Shown piece after piece: positions 34,615 through 43,157 of a stretch of 64,000 bases of DNA. Numbering within the stretch: the stretch's first letter is position 1; every line of letters begins with the position of its first letter. The stretch is taken from NCBI GenBank assembly GCA_900542325.1, contig UQMY01000002.1:30858-94857 (forward strand), in the 5' to 3' direction. This DNA is from an uncultured Collinsella sp. GTDB taxonomy: Bacteria; Actinomycetota; Coriobacteriia; Coriobacteriales; Coriobacteriaceae. The position numbers and the translations under genes were made by a program. The notes beneath the pieces are model-generated. The model saw only the letters and a program-made list of their open reading frames with translations, ran no database searches and was not told where the DNA came from.

Positions 34615-34641
34615 AGAGGGTCCTTCGGGGCCCTCTTTTTG
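34615..34641 (+). terminator. Rho-independent terminator
   Basis: AGAGGGTCC, loop TTCG and GGGCCCTCT are followed by a T run. It separates the LacI gene from the operon it probably controls. Confidence 0.88.
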
Positions 34642-34662
34642 TTGCTCTTGTATGTTCAGATT

Positions 34663-34779
34663 GTTTACATACCGTTTAGGCTGATTTCTCTACCGTTTAC
34701 GAGACTTTCGCGCTAAACTTTTAAACAAAAGAGTAAAACATTTAGTAAACAGAACAAAACGAAATATGCGTCTGTTTAC
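34663..34779 (+). promoter_or_regulatory. Cluster of GTTTAC/GTAAAC operator words
   Basis: GTTTAC occurs at 34663, 34695 and 34774 and GTAAAC at 34745, with TAAAC variants between. The region lies just upstream of the isomerase gene. The words match those in the LacI promoter and around 55161-55495. Confidence 0.55.
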
Positions 34780-34806
34780 TGAACATGTGACTAGGGGAGG
34801 ACGTAC

Positions 34807-36207
34807 ATGGACAAGATCAAGCTCGGCTTTGTGCCCACGCGCCGCAGTATCTTTAGCGCGCCGGACGCGATCAAGTATCGCGGTCTGACGGCTGATCGCC
34901 TGCGCGAGATCGGCGTCGAGATTGTGGATATCGACGACATCAACGACGAGGGCCTGCTGTTCGACGACAGCCATATCGCGCCTATCGTCGAGAAGTTCCG
35001 CGCCGAGGGCGTCGACGGCATCATGCTCTGCCACGCCAACTTTGGTACCGAGTATGTCTGCGCCCGCCTTGCCCGCGAGCTCGGCTTGCCCGTGCTGCTG
35101 TGGGGGCCGCGCGACGAGCGCCCCGAGCCCGACGGCACCCGTCTGCGTGATAGCCAGTGCGGCCTGTTCGCCACCGGCAAGGTCCTGCGCCGTTTCCAGG
35201 TTCCCTTCACCTACATGACCAACTGCCGTCTGACCGATCCCGAGTTCGAGCGCGGCGTCTGGGACTTTTTGGCCGTGTGCAACGTGGTCAAGACCTTCAA
35301 GCACACCCGCATCCTGCAGATGGCCACCCGTCCGTTCGACTTCTGGTCCACCATGTGCAACGAGGGCGAGCTGCTCGAGAAGTTCAACATCCAGCTTTCG
35401 CCCATCCCCATGACCGAGCTTGTCCAGGCCGTGCGCGACGCCCAGGCTGACGAGCAGGCCATGGCAGCCATGCTCGCCCACATTGGTGACAGCTTTGAGA
35501 TCTGCATCCCCGAGGACAAGGTTCCTGCGGTCGCAGGACTCGCCATTGCCATGAAGCGCCTGGTCGAGAAGTACGGCTGCAACGCCGGCGCCATCCAGTG
35601 CTGGAACGCCCTGCAGGACGAGTTGGGCATTATGCCCTGCGCCGCCAACGCAATCCTCAACGAGATGGGCATCCCCATCGTATGCGAGACCGATATCCAT
35701 GGCGCCATCACCGCGCTGATGGTCGAGGCCGCCGACCTGGGCCGTCACCGCGGCATGTTCGCCGACTGGACCGTGCGCCATCCCGATAACGAGAACGGCG
35801 AGCTGCTGCAGCACTGTGGTCCCTGGCCCTGCAGCTGTGCGGCCGTCAAGCCCAAGCTCACCTACCCGCTGGCGTTCGATCACCCCGGCGCGCTGACGGC
35901 CGAGGCCAAGCACGGCGACCTCACCCTTGCTCGCTTTGACGGCGACAACGGTGAGTACTCGCTGCTGCTGGGCAACGCTCGCGGCATCGACGGCCCGGCC
36001 GGCATGGGCACCTACCTGTGGGTCGAGGTCGACAACCTCAAGCGCCTCGAGACCAAGATCGTCGAGGGTCCCTACATCCACCACTGCGTCGCCATTCACG
36101 CCAACGTGGTACCGGTGCTCTACGAGGCATGCAAATACCTCGGCATTGTCCCCGACCTGTACGACCCCATCGAAGAAGACGTCAAAGCTTACCTGCGAGG
36201 AGAGTAG
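34807..36207 (+). CDS. Fucose/arabinose isomerase-family protein
   Basis: This 466-residue protein belongs to the L-fucose/L-arabinose isomerase superfamily. It has the N-terminal Rossmann-like half (RRSIFSAPDAIKYRG; ILCHANFGTEY-type segment) and C-terminal metal-site region (IQCWNALQDELG, ETDIHGAITALMV, HCGPWPCS, VEGPYIHH). Such enzymes interconvert aldose and ketose with Mn2+. With a kinase and a split transketolase downstream, a pentose or similar sugar is likely. AGGGGAGG lies about 8 bases before the ATG. The true substrate is unknown. Confidence 0.75.
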   Translation: MDKIKLGFVPTRRSIFSAPDAIKYRGLTADRLREIGVEIVDIDDINDEGLLFDDSHIAPIVEKFRAEGVDGIMLCHANFGTEYVCARLARELGLPVLLWGPRDERPEPDGTRLRDSQCGLFATGKVLRRFQVPFTYMTNCRLTDPEFERGVWDFLAVCNVVKTFKHTRILQMATRPFDFWSTMCNEGELLEKFNIQLSPIPMTELVQAVRDAQADEQAMAAMLAHIGDSFEICIPEDKVPAVAGLAIAMKRLVEKYGCNAGAIQCWNALQDELGIMPCAANAILNEMGIPIVCETDIHGAITALMVEAADLGRHRGMFADWTVRHPDNENGELLQHCGPWPCSCAAVKPKLTYPLAFDHPGALTAEAKHGDLTLARFDGDNGEYSLLLGNARGIDGPAGMGTYLWVEVDNLKRLETKIVEGPYIHHCVAIHANVVPVLYEACKYLGIVPDLYDPIEEDVKAYLRGE

Positions 36208-36209
36208 AA

Positions 36210-37046
36210 ATGGCAACTATCGAAGAGCTTGAATCCCTGCGTTGGGACCTTCGCCGCGATTGCGTCGATATCATCATGGCTGGCGCCGGCGGGCACATCG
36301 GCGGCGACATGTCGGTCATCGACGCCCTCATGACCCTCTACGCCAACCACCTCAACATTTCGCCCGAGACCGTCGACGATCCCAACCGCGATCGCTTCGT
36401 GCTCTCCAAGGGCCACGCCATGGAGGCCTACTACGCGGTGCTCTGCCACGAGGGCTATCTGGACCTCGACGACGTCAAGGCCCGCTTCTCTAAGTTCGGC
36501 AGCCCCTACATCGGCCACCCCAACAACAAGCTCAAGGGCATCGAGATGAACTCGGGCTCGCTGGGTCACGGCCTGCCCGTGGCCGTCGGGATGGCGCTTG
36601 CCGGCAAGATGGATGGCCGCGACTACCGCGTCTACACCATCATGGGCGACGGCGAGCTTGCCGAGGGCTCGGTCTGGGAGGGCGCCATGAGCGGCGGCAA
36701 CTACCAGCTCGATAACCTGTGCGCGCTCGTGGACCGCAACCGCCTGCAGATCAGCGGCAGCACCGAGGACGTCATGAAGCAGGACTCGCAGGAGGAGCGC
36801 TGGGCCGCCTTCGGTTGGAACGTGCTGTCCATTCCGGGCAACGACGTCCAGGCCATCGACGCCGCGCTGACGCTGGCCGCCGAGACCAAGGGTAAGCCCA
36901 CGGTCATCATCCTCAACACGGTGAAGGGCTACGGCTCGCCGGTTATGGAGGACAAGGCCGCCTGGCATCATCACCTGCCCAACGATGAGGAATATGCCCA
37001 GATCATCGCCGATTTCGCTGCCCATAAGGAGGCTATCAATGGCTAA
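36210..37046 (+). CDS. Transketolase, N-terminal subunit
   Basis: This 278-residue protein is the thiamine-diphosphate-binding half of a split transketolase. It has LSKGHAMEAYYAVL and the ThDP/Mg motif GDGELAEGSVWEGAM. ATG 36210 lies 2 bases after the isomerase stop, with CGAGGAGAG upstream; the longer frame from 36018 overlaps the isomerase gene and is rejected. The C-terminal half follows with an 8-base overlap. It transfers two-carbon units between ketose and aldose phosphates in the pentose phosphate pathway. Confidence 0.92.
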   Translation: MATIEELESLRWDLRRDCVDIIMAGAGGHIGGDMSVIDALMTLYANHLNISPETVDDPNRDRFVLSKGHAMEAYYAVLCHEGYLDLDDVKARFSKFGSPYIGHPNNKLKGIEMNSGSLGHGLPVAVGMALAGKMDGRDYRVYTIMGDGELAEGSVWEGAMSGGNYQLDNLCALVDRNRLQISGSTEDVMKQDSQEERWAAFGWNVLSIPGNDVQAIDAALTLAAETKGKPTVIILNTVKGYGSPVMEDKAAWHHHLPNDEEYAQIIADFAAHKEAING

Positions 37047-37980
37047 CAAGATCGCCAACCGCAAGGCTATCTGCGACACGCTGCTCGAGGCCGCCGCAAC
37101 CGATAAAGACATCGTCGTCCTGTGCTCCGACTCCCGCGGCTCCGCATCGCTCACGCCGTTCTTCGATCAGTATCCCCAGCAGTCCATTGAGGTCGGCATC
37201 GCCGAGCAGGACCTGGTGAGTATCGCCGCCGGTATGGCCTCGTGCGGCAAGAAGGCCTGGGCCGCCTCGCCGGCGTCCTTTGTGACCACGCGCTCGTATG
37301 AGCAGTGCAAGGTCGACGTTTCGTACTCCAACACCAACGTCAAGCTCATCGGCATCTCGGGCGGCGTGTCCTACGGCGCCTTAGGCATGAGCCATCACTC
37401 CGCGCAGGATATCGCCGCCATGAGCGCGATTCCCAACATGCGCGTGTATCTGCCGAGCGATCGATTCCAGACCGCCGAGCTCGTGCGTGCCCTGGTCGCC
37501 GACAACAAGCCGGCCTACATCCGCGTGGGTCGCAACCCGGTGGAGGACGTGTACACCGAGGACGAGTGCCCGTTCCAGATGGATCGCGCCACCTGGGTGC
37601 GTCGCGGCACCGATGTGACGATTGTCGCCACCGGTGAGATGGTCCGCCACGCCGTGGACGCCGCCGACCTTTTGGCCGAACAGGGCATCTCGGCAACGGT
37701 GCTCGACATGTACTGCGTCAAGCCACTCGATGCCGAGGCCGTGATCGAGGCCGCCGGGGCTACGCGCGCCGTCGTGACCGTCGAGGAGCACAGCCCCTTC
37801 GGCGGCCTGGGTTCCATGGTCGCGCAGGTCGTGGGCGAGCATTGCCCGCGTCCGGTCAAGTGCCTGAGCCTGCCCGATGCGCCGGTCATCACCGGCACGA
37901 GCCCCGAGGTCTTCGCGCACTACGGCCTGACGGGCGAGGGAATCGCCAAGACGGTCGCCGAGTTCCTTCCCGCAGAGTAA
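37039..37980 (+). CDS. Transketolase, C-terminal subunit
   Basis: This 313-residue protein contains the pyrimidine-binding domain, with the catalytic glutamate in VGIAEQDLVSIAAGMA, and the transketolase C-terminal domain (VEEHSPFGGLGSMVAQVVGE). ATG 37039 has AAGGAGG 6 bases upstream and overlaps the partner gene by 8 bases, which favours equal expression of the two halves. Two-gene transketolases are common in anaerobic bacteria. Dedication to this sugar operon is suggested by position only. Confidence 0.92.
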   Translation: MANKIANRKAICDTLLEAAATDKDIVVLCSDSRGSASLTPFFDQYPQQSIEVGIAEQDLVSIAAGMASCGKKAWAASPASFVTTRSYEQCKVDVSYSNTNVKLIGISGGVSYGALGMSHHSAQDIAAMSAIPNMRVYLPSDRFQTAELVRALVADNKPAYIRVGRNPVEDVYTEDECPFQMDRATWVRRGTDVTIVATGEMVRHAVDAADLLAEQGISATVLDMYCVKPLDAEAVIEAAGATRAVVTVEEHSPFGGLGSMVAQVVGEHCPRPVKCLSLPDAPVITGTSPEVFAHYGLTGEGIAKTVAEFLPAE

Positions 37981-38009
37981 TTGGTGCATCGGGGACAGGT
38001 TTGCACCAA
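37981..38009. repeat. Short hairpin with GGGGACAGG loop
   Basis: TTGGTGCA and TGCACCAA flank TCGGGGACAGGTT. The loop word is shared with the GGGGAC family. The hairpin lies inside the sugar operon, immediately after the transketolase genes, in the 142-base gap before the kinase. Confidence 0.55.
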
Positions 38010-38122
38010 TCCTTTTAGGTTGAATTCTGAGCAGGCCGGCTGCGCTCTCATGAGCCGGTCGGCCACTCGCTCCTTGTCCGTCGGGTTTTAGTTTTGAATC
38101 GACGGGGGAGACAGGAGAGTAC

Positions 38123-39613
38123 ATGAGCAAATACATCATCGGAATCGATCAATCCACGCAGGGCACCAAGGCGCTGCTGGTGGACGAGGGCGGCCATTTG
38201 ATTCATCGTGCCGATCGCCCGCATCGCCAGATTGTCAACGAGGCCGGCTGGGTGAGCCATGATCCAGCCGAGATCGCCGCTAACGTGCTGGCCGTGGCGC
38301 GCGCCGTGGTGGAGGAGACCGGGGTCGATCCGACCGACGTCGCCGGCATCGGCATCTCCAACCAGCGCGAGACTACCGTTGCCTGGAGCCGCATGACGGG
38401 CGAGCCGCTGTGCGACGCCGTGGTGTGGCAGTGCGCCCGCGCCCGCGAGCTGTGCGACGAGCTTGCTGCGCGCGAAGGCGTGGCCGAGCTGGTGCGCGAC
38501 ACGACGGGTCTGGTGCTCTCGCCCTACTACCCGGCGGGCAAGATGGCCTGGATCCTCGCGAACGTTCCCGCGGCTGCCGAGGCCGCTGCGGCGGGCGAGC
38601 TGTGCCTGGGCACCATCGATGCCTGGGTGGTCTGGACGCTCACGGGCGGCGCGGAGTTTCACTGCGACTGGTCCAATGCCAGCCGCACGCAGCTCTTTGA
38701 CCTGCGCCGTGGCTGCTGGAGCGAGCCGGTGTGCGAGGCCTTTGGCGTCGATTCGGCTTGCCTGCCGCAGGTGACCGATTCCGATGGCCTGTTCGGCATG
38801 ACGAACCTGGGCGGCTTTTTGCCGGCGCCCGTGCCCATTCACGGCGTGCTCGGCGACAGCCATGCCGCCTTGTTTGCCCAGGGCTGCCATAGCCGCGGCA
38901 TGGCCAAGGCGACCTATGGCACCGGCAGCTCGGTCATGATGAACGTCGGCGACGAGTTCGTCGCCAGCTCGCACGGGCTTTCGAGCTCGCTTGCGTGGCG
39001 TATGGACGGTGTGACCGAGTACGTGCTCGAGGGCAACGTGAGCTACGCGGGCGCTGTCAAGACCTGGCTGCGCGACGACCTGGAGCTCATCAACAATCCC
39101 GAGGAAGTCACCGACCTGTGCTACGCCGCCAATCCGGCGAGCCGCGTCTACTTTGTGCCGGCGTTTACCGGCCTGGGCGCGCCACACTGGGCGAGCGATG
39201 CCGAGGGCTGCGTCTTTGGCATGACGCGCACCACGGGCCGTGCGGAGTTCGTAAAGGCCGCCGACGAGTCGATCGCCTATCAAATCTTTGACGTGATTGA
39301 TGCGATGGTCGAGGATTCGGGCGCGGCACTGGCCGAGCTTCGTGTTGACGGCGGCCCCACGCGCGACGCGTACCTGATGCAGTTTGAGAGCGACTTGGTT
39401 GGCTCGCCCATCCGCATCGCGAGCAACGACGAGATGAGCGGTCTGGGTGCGGCCTGGGCCTGCGGCATTGCGCTGGGCATGTACACGCGCGACGTCGTTG
39501 ACGTCTACGGCGCTCGCGGCATCGTGGAGCCTGCCATGTCCGCCGACGAACGAGCCAAAAAGATCGCCGGCTGGCGCCATGCCGTGAAATCTACAATCGC
39601 GTACACCGCCTAG
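38123..39613 (+). CDS. FGGY-family carbohydrate kinase
   Basis: This 496-residue kinase has an N-terminal phosphate-binding segment (IGIDQSTQGTKALLVD), then GISNQRETTVAW, SPYYPAGKMAW, TYGTGSSVMMNVG and DGGPTRDAYLMQF, which lead through both FGGY domains. GISNQRETTVAW is most like glycerol kinase, but the usual glycerol-kinase substrate motifs are not fully matched. The operon, with an aldose isomerase and transketolase, points to a ketose such as a pentulose. The gene is 142 bases downstream of the transketolase and ends before a strong terminator. Confidence 0.85.
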   Translation: MSKYIIGIDQSTQGTKALLVDEGGHLIHRADRPHRQIVNEAGWVSHDPAEIAANVLAVARAVVEETGVDPTDVAGIGISNQRETTVAWSRMTGEPLCDAVVWQCARARELCDELAAREGVAELVRDTTGLVLSPYYPAGKMAWILANVPAAAEAAAAGELCLGTIDAWVVWTLTGGAEFHCDWSNASRTQLFDLRRGCWSEPVCEAFGVDSACLPQVTDSDGLFGMTNLGGFLPAPVPIHGVLGDSHAALFAQGCHSRGMAKATYGTGSSVMMNVGDEFVASSHGLSSSLAWRMDGVTEYVLEGNVSYAGAVKTWLRDDLELINNPEEVTDLCYAANPASRVYFVPAFTGLGAPHWASDAEGCVFGMTRTTGRAEFVKAADESIAYQIFDVIDAMVEDSGAALAELRVDGGPTRDAYLMQFESDLVGSPIRIASNDEMSGLGAAWACGIALGMYTRDVVDVYGARGIVEPAMSADERAKKIAGWRHAVKSTIAYTA

Positions 39614-39649
39614 CATGATTATTCTGAGACGGGGATTAAAAACTCATTG

Positions 39650-39689
39650 ATCCCCGTCCCGGGCAGCTCATTTGGGACGGGGCTTTTTT
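39650..39689 (+). terminator. Rho-independent terminator (shared GGGACGGGGC arm)
   Basis: ATCCCCGTCCC (39650-39660) pairs with GGGACGGGGC (39674-39683), followed by six T residues. An upstream ACGGGGAT at 39630 offers an alternative partner for the 5' arm. The complement of the 3' arm recurs at 39733. Confidence 0.85.
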
Positions 39690-39765
39690 GACTGGTATGA
39701 TTGGTGCGATCATTCGAACCAGCTAAAAGAGCCCCGTCCCAAATTGACTACCGAGAGGATCTGCC

Positions 39766-40254
39766 ATGGAGCGCATCGCGAGTTTTTCCGTTGACCATCT
39801 GCTGCTCGAGCCCGGCGTGTATGTGAGCCGCATCGACCGCGATCCGGCGACCGGCGCCGCCGTCACCACCTTTGACCTGCGCCTGACCACGCCCAACAAG
39901 GAGCCAGTTATGAACACGGCGGAGTGCCACACCATCGAGCATCTGGGTGCCACGTTCCTCCGCAATCATGCCGAGTGGTCGAGCCGCATTGTCTACTTTG
40001 GCCCCATGGGCTGCCGCACGGGCTTTTACCTGGTTGTCTTTGGTGAGCTGACGAGTGAGGAGATCTTGCCGCTCGTGCGCGAGCTGTTCGAGTTTGTTGC
40101 TGGTTTTGAGGGCGATATCCCCGGCGCCGCTCCCGAGGAGTGCGGTAACTATCTGGACCAGAACCTCCCCATGGCAAACTGGCTCGCGCGCCGTTATCTC
40201 GACCGCGACCTGGCCAATATCGACGAGAAGCACCTGCACTATCAGCAGGCATAA
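39766..40254 (+). CDS. luxS: S-ribosylhomocysteine lyase LuxS
   Basis: This 162-residue metalloenzyme cleaves S-ribosylhomocysteine to homocysteine and the autoinducer-2 precursor DPD. Metal ligands are visible as H55 and H59 (HTIEH) and C126 (EECGNY), and the catalytic cysteine as C83 (GPMGCRTG). Family length is normal. A GAGAGGA precedes the ATG. It stands alone between terminators, and its methyl-cycle partner (nucleosidase) is not in the window. Confidence 0.97.
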   Translation: MERIASFSVDHLLLEPGVYVSRIDRDPATGAAVTTFDLRLTTPNKEPVMNTAECHTIEHLGATFLRNHAEWSSRIVYFGPMGCRTGFYLVVFGELTSEEILPLVRELFEFVAGFEGDIPGAAPEECGNYLDQNLPMANWLARRYLDRDLANIDEKHLHYQQA

Positions 40255-40284
40255 GGATGCTGGCAGGAATAGCGTTTGCGCCAG

Positions 40285-40315
40285 AAGCGCTCCCACTCTT
40301 GTGGGGGCGCTTTTT
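40285..40315 (+). terminator. Rho-independent terminator
   Basis: AAGCGCTCCCAC and GTGGGGGCGCTT form the stem, followed by a T run, just after luxS. Confidence 0.88.
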
Positions 40316-40354
40316 CATATCGAGCACTCAAAACAGAACGAGATTGTTCTAGAA

Positions 40355-40380
40355 TGTTCGTACTGTCACATAAACGAACA
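40355..40380 (+). promoter_or_regulatory. Operator-like inverted repeat
   Basis: TGTTCGT (40355-40361) and ACGAACA (40374-40380) form a perfect inverted repeat that ends 9 bases before the DUF4867 start. It would overlap the transcription start region, as a repressor site does. Confidence 0.5.
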
Positions 40381-40389
40381 GGAGCGAAC

Positions 40390-41034
40390 ATGCACATCTA
40401 TTCTGTCAACGATCCCGAGTTCAAATCCTATGGCAACGTTTGGGATGACGTTCCGTCCGAGCTCACGTCGCCCGTGCTCGAGGCGCTCTCTGCCACGCCC
40501 ATTCCCGAGGGTAGCAAGTACGTAGCAAGCGCGCCGGAGCTCGAGAGCGTCAAGGGTGCCGATAAACTGGGCTTTCTCATGTTTGGCGGCCGCCCCTTCC
40601 AGCTCGGCTGGTGCAACGGCCACAACACGCAGCTCAACTGCCTGGAGTATCACCGCGCCAGCGAGTTTAACCTGGGCGCCCGCGACTTTATCCTGCTCGT
40701 GGCGCATCGCTGGGAGATTGAGGGCGGCAAGCTCGACACCGCGTGCGTCAAGGCGTTCCGCGTGCCGGCGGGTACGGTCGTCGAAGTCTTCAACACCACG
40801 CTCCACTACACGCCCTGCATGGTCGACGACGGCGGCTTCCAGGTGATGGTGGCGCTGCCGGCGGGCACCAATGGCCCGCGCCCCGAGGCCGCAGCCGACA
40901 TGCCTGCCGCCGGTGACAGCTACTGCTACTGGAAGGCCGACAAGTGGGTTCTCTGCCACGCAGATAGTCCCAAGGCTGCCGAGGGCGGCTACGTGGGCCT
41001 CGTCGGCAAGAACCTCGACATCGCCTGTGACTAG
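40390..41034 (+). CDS. DUF4867 cupin-like protein
   Basis: This 214-residue protein resembles the DUF4867 family, which has a cupin-type barrel. HRASEFNLGARDFILLVAHRW and VVEVFNTTLHYTPC contain the histidines and glutamates expected of the metal-binding strands. Members often lie beside sugar-phosphate aldolase or isomerase genes, so a role in sugar metabolism is likely, but no reaction is proven. ATG 40390 has AGGAG upstream; the frame from 40276 passes through the luxS terminator. An operator-like repeat precedes it. Confidence 0.75.
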   Translation: MHIYSVNDPEFKSYGNVWDDVPSELTSPVLEALSATPIPEGSKYVASAPELESVKGADKLGFLMFGGRPFQLGWCNGHNTQLNCLEYHRASEFNLGARDFILLVAHRWEIEGGKLDTACVKAFRVPAGTVVEVFNTTLHYTPCMVDDGGFQVMVALPAGTNGPRPEAAADMPAAGDSYCYWKADKWVLCHADSPKAAEGGYVGLVGKNLDIACD

Positions 41035-41043
41035 CATCTTCCG

Positions 41044-41178
41044 TCTCGATTTGTAACATCTAGCGGGCTAAATCGTCTCTACCTGTTACAGATTTAGACA
41101 AACTGCGGGGGGCTGCCCGAAAATCTCGATCTGTAACACCAGGCCCGGTTTTGGCTGCCTACCTGTTACAGATCGAGA
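41044..41178. repeat. Tandem pair of 80-bp palindromic units
   Basis: TCTCGATTTGTAACA at 41044 and TGTTACAGATTTAGA at 41084 form unit 1. TCTCGATCTGTAACA at 41124 and TGTTACAGATCGAGA at 41164 form unit 2, with perfect arms. Both arms recur at exactly 80-base spacing. The 344-base gap 41035-41378 also holds the hairpin listed next and no gene. Confidence 0.78.
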
Positions 41179-41190
41179 CAAACCGTCCCC

Positions 41191-41227
41191 AACCACCACA
41201 AAGGTGCCTGTCCCCTTTGTGGTGGTT
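41191..41227. repeat. AACCACCACAAAGG hairpin
   Basis: AACCACCACAAAGG and CCTTTGTGGTGGTT flank TGCCTGTCC. The same hairpin with the spacer reversed occurs at 62884-62919. Confidence 0.75.
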
Positions 41228-41378
41228 TGGGGCGGCGGTATCAGAAAGTGTCAGGCAGGGGCGGCTGCCGGGCCGCCGTGTGCGAAAAGAAGTGTCGGCC
41301 TGCGTCGTTGCCGTTGAGTGGCGCGCTGCTTACGGGGATACTGAAACCACGACAAACAGCGTGTGAAAGGATTGATGC

Positions 41379-42809
41379 ATGGCTTTCCGTAAAGACTTCC
41401 TGTGGGGCGGCGCGACGGCTGCCAACCAGTGCGAGGGCGCTTACGACGTGGATGGCCGCGGCCTGGCCAACGTGGACGTGGCGCCGCACGGCCCCGAGCG
41501 CTATGCGGTGGTCTCCGGCCAGCGCAAGATGCTCGACTTCGAGGACGGCTATTACTACCCCGCGCAGACCGGCATCGATTTCTATCACCACTACAAGGAG
41601 GACATCGCCCTCTTTGCCGAGATGGGCTTTAAGACCTTCCGCATGAGCCTGGCCTGGACCCGCATCTTCCCCAACGGCGACGAGACTGAGCCCAACGAGG
41701 CCGGCCTGGCCTTCTACGAGGACGTGTTCCGCGAGTGCCAGGCGCACGGCATTGAGCCGCTCGTGACCATCACGCACTTCGACTGCCCGATTCACCTCAT
41801 CAAGGAGTACGGCGGCTGGCGCAACCGCAAGCTCATCGACTTCTACAAGAACCTCGCGGCCACGATCTTCACCCGCTACAAGGGCCTGGTAAAGTACTGG
41901 CTTACCTTCAACGAGATCAATATGATCCTGCACCTGCCGTTTATGGGTGCCGGTCTGGTCTTTGAGGAGGGCGAGAACAAGGAGGCCGTCGAGTACCTGG
42001 CCGCCCACAACGAGCTCGTCGCCAGCGCTTGGGCAACCAAGATCGCTCACGAGATCGACCCTGAGGTCAAGATCGGTTGCATGCTTGCCGCAGGTAGCTA
42101 CTACCCCTACAGCTGCCGTCCGGGCGATGTGCGCCAGGCGCAGATTGACAACCAGAGCAACTATTTCTTCGTCGACGTTCAGAGCCGCGGCTACTACCCG
42201 GCCTATGCCGTCAAGAAGCTCGAGCGTTTGGGCATCGATGTGGGCATGACGGATGAGGACCGCGAGATCTTGGCCGCCAACACCGTCGACTTCATCAGCT
42301 TTAGCTATTACAGCACCCGTTGCTCCGCCGGTGCCGATAACCCCGATGTCGAGCGCACCCAGGGCAACGCCTTCGCCGGCGCCAAGAACCCCTACCTGCA
42401 GGAGAGCCAGTGGGGCTGGGCCATCGATCCGCTGGGCTTCCGCATCACCCTCAACGACCTGTACGACCGTTATCAGAAGCCGCTGTTTGTGGTCGAGAAC
42501 GGTCTGGGCGCCAAGGATGTTGTCGAGGAGGATGGCTCCATCAACGACGACTACCGTATCGACTACCTGCGCCAGCATATCGCCGCGATGCGCGATGCGG
42601 TGACCGAGGACGGCGTTGACCTGCTGGGCTACACCACCTGGGGCCCGATCGACCTGGTGTCTGCCGGCACGGGCGAGATGTCCAAGCGCTACGGCTTTAT
42701 CTATGTGGACCGCGACGACGCCGGCAACGGCACCCTCAAGCGTTCCAAAAAGAAGAGCTTTCACTGGTACAAGCATGTCATTGAAACGAATGGTGAGGAT
42801 CTGTCCTAA
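41379..42809 (+). CDS. 6-phospho-beta-glucosidase (GH1)
   Basis: This 476-residue glycosidase of family GH1 has acid/base E179 (TFNEIN) and nucleophile E373 (VVENGLG). The C-terminal SAGTGEMSKRYGFIYVD carries the Ser, Lys and Tyr that bind the 6-phosphate, so the substrate is a phosphorylated beta-glucoside delivered by a PTS. The EIIBC gene at 55602 is one possible supplier. It ends before a strong terminator and appears to be transcribed alone. Confidence 0.93.
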   Translation: MAFRKDFLWGGATAANQCEGAYDVDGRGLANVDVAPHGPERYAVVSGQRKMLDFEDGYYYPAQTGIDFYHHYKEDIALFAEMGFKTFRMSLAWTRIFPNGDETEPNEAGLAFYEDVFRECQAHGIEPLVTITHFDCPIHLIKEYGGWRNRKLIDFYKNLAATIFTRYKGLVKYWLTFNEINMILHLPFMGAGLVFEEGENKEAVEYLAAHNELVASAWATKIAHEIDPEVKIGCMLAAGSYYPYSCRPGDVRQAQIDNQSNYFFVDVQSRGYYPAYAVKKLERLGIDVGMTDEDREILAANTVDFISFSYYSTRCSAGADNPDVERTQGNAFAGAKNPYLQESQWGWAIDPLGFRITLNDLYDRYQKPLFVVENGLGAKDVVEEDGSINDDYRIDYLRQHIAAMRDAVTEDGVDLLGYTTWGPIDLVSAGTGEMSKRYGFIYVDRDDAGNGTLKRSKKKSFHWYKHVIETNGEDLS

Positions 42810-42845
42810 GGAAGCCGAGACACTCAACTTCAGAGTTTCCTAACC

Positions 42846-42884
42846 AAAACGCCCGGCGAGCAGTTAATGCCCGCCGGGCGTTTT
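42846..42884 (+). terminator. Rho-independent terminator
   Basis: AAAACGCCCGGCG and CGCCGGGCGTTTT form a perfect 13-bp stem that ends in a T run. Confidence 0.92.
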
Positions 42885-42901
42885 GTTAAAAGAAGTGAAA
42901 G

Positions 42902-43085
42902 CACTCATTGGGGACGTACTTAAATGAGTACCCGCAGAATGAGAGTGGATAATCTCCCGTTTTTAGCCTGTTTGTGGGCTCAAAGTGGGAGATTATCCAC
43001 TCTCGCCATTTGGGCGTCCAAAAATCCTCGCTCGTTTTGTCTTAGTCATTGGGGACGTTCTTAAACGACTAGTCGCTGGGGACAC
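42902..43085. repeat. GGGGAC modules plus AGAGTGGATAATCTCCC hairpin
   Basis: The block holds a GGGGACGTACTTAAATGAG module, then GAGAGTGGATAATCTCCC (42941) with its exact complement at 42987, and another GGGGACGTTCTTAAACGA module. The central 104 bases recur almost unchanged at 51829-51932. It fills most of the 348-base gap 42810-43157. Confidence 0.8.
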
Positions 43086-43157
43086 CCTTTGCCGTCGGCG
43101 GATTTTGGGACATGTGGCCCGCTTTTTGGGCCCGCCTGTCGGTACACTAAAAGCACT

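Noticed and set aside
41044..41178. Possible CRISPR array
   Set aside because: There are only two 80-base units, and they are palindromic throughout. No spacer-repeat alternation or cas gene is seen.
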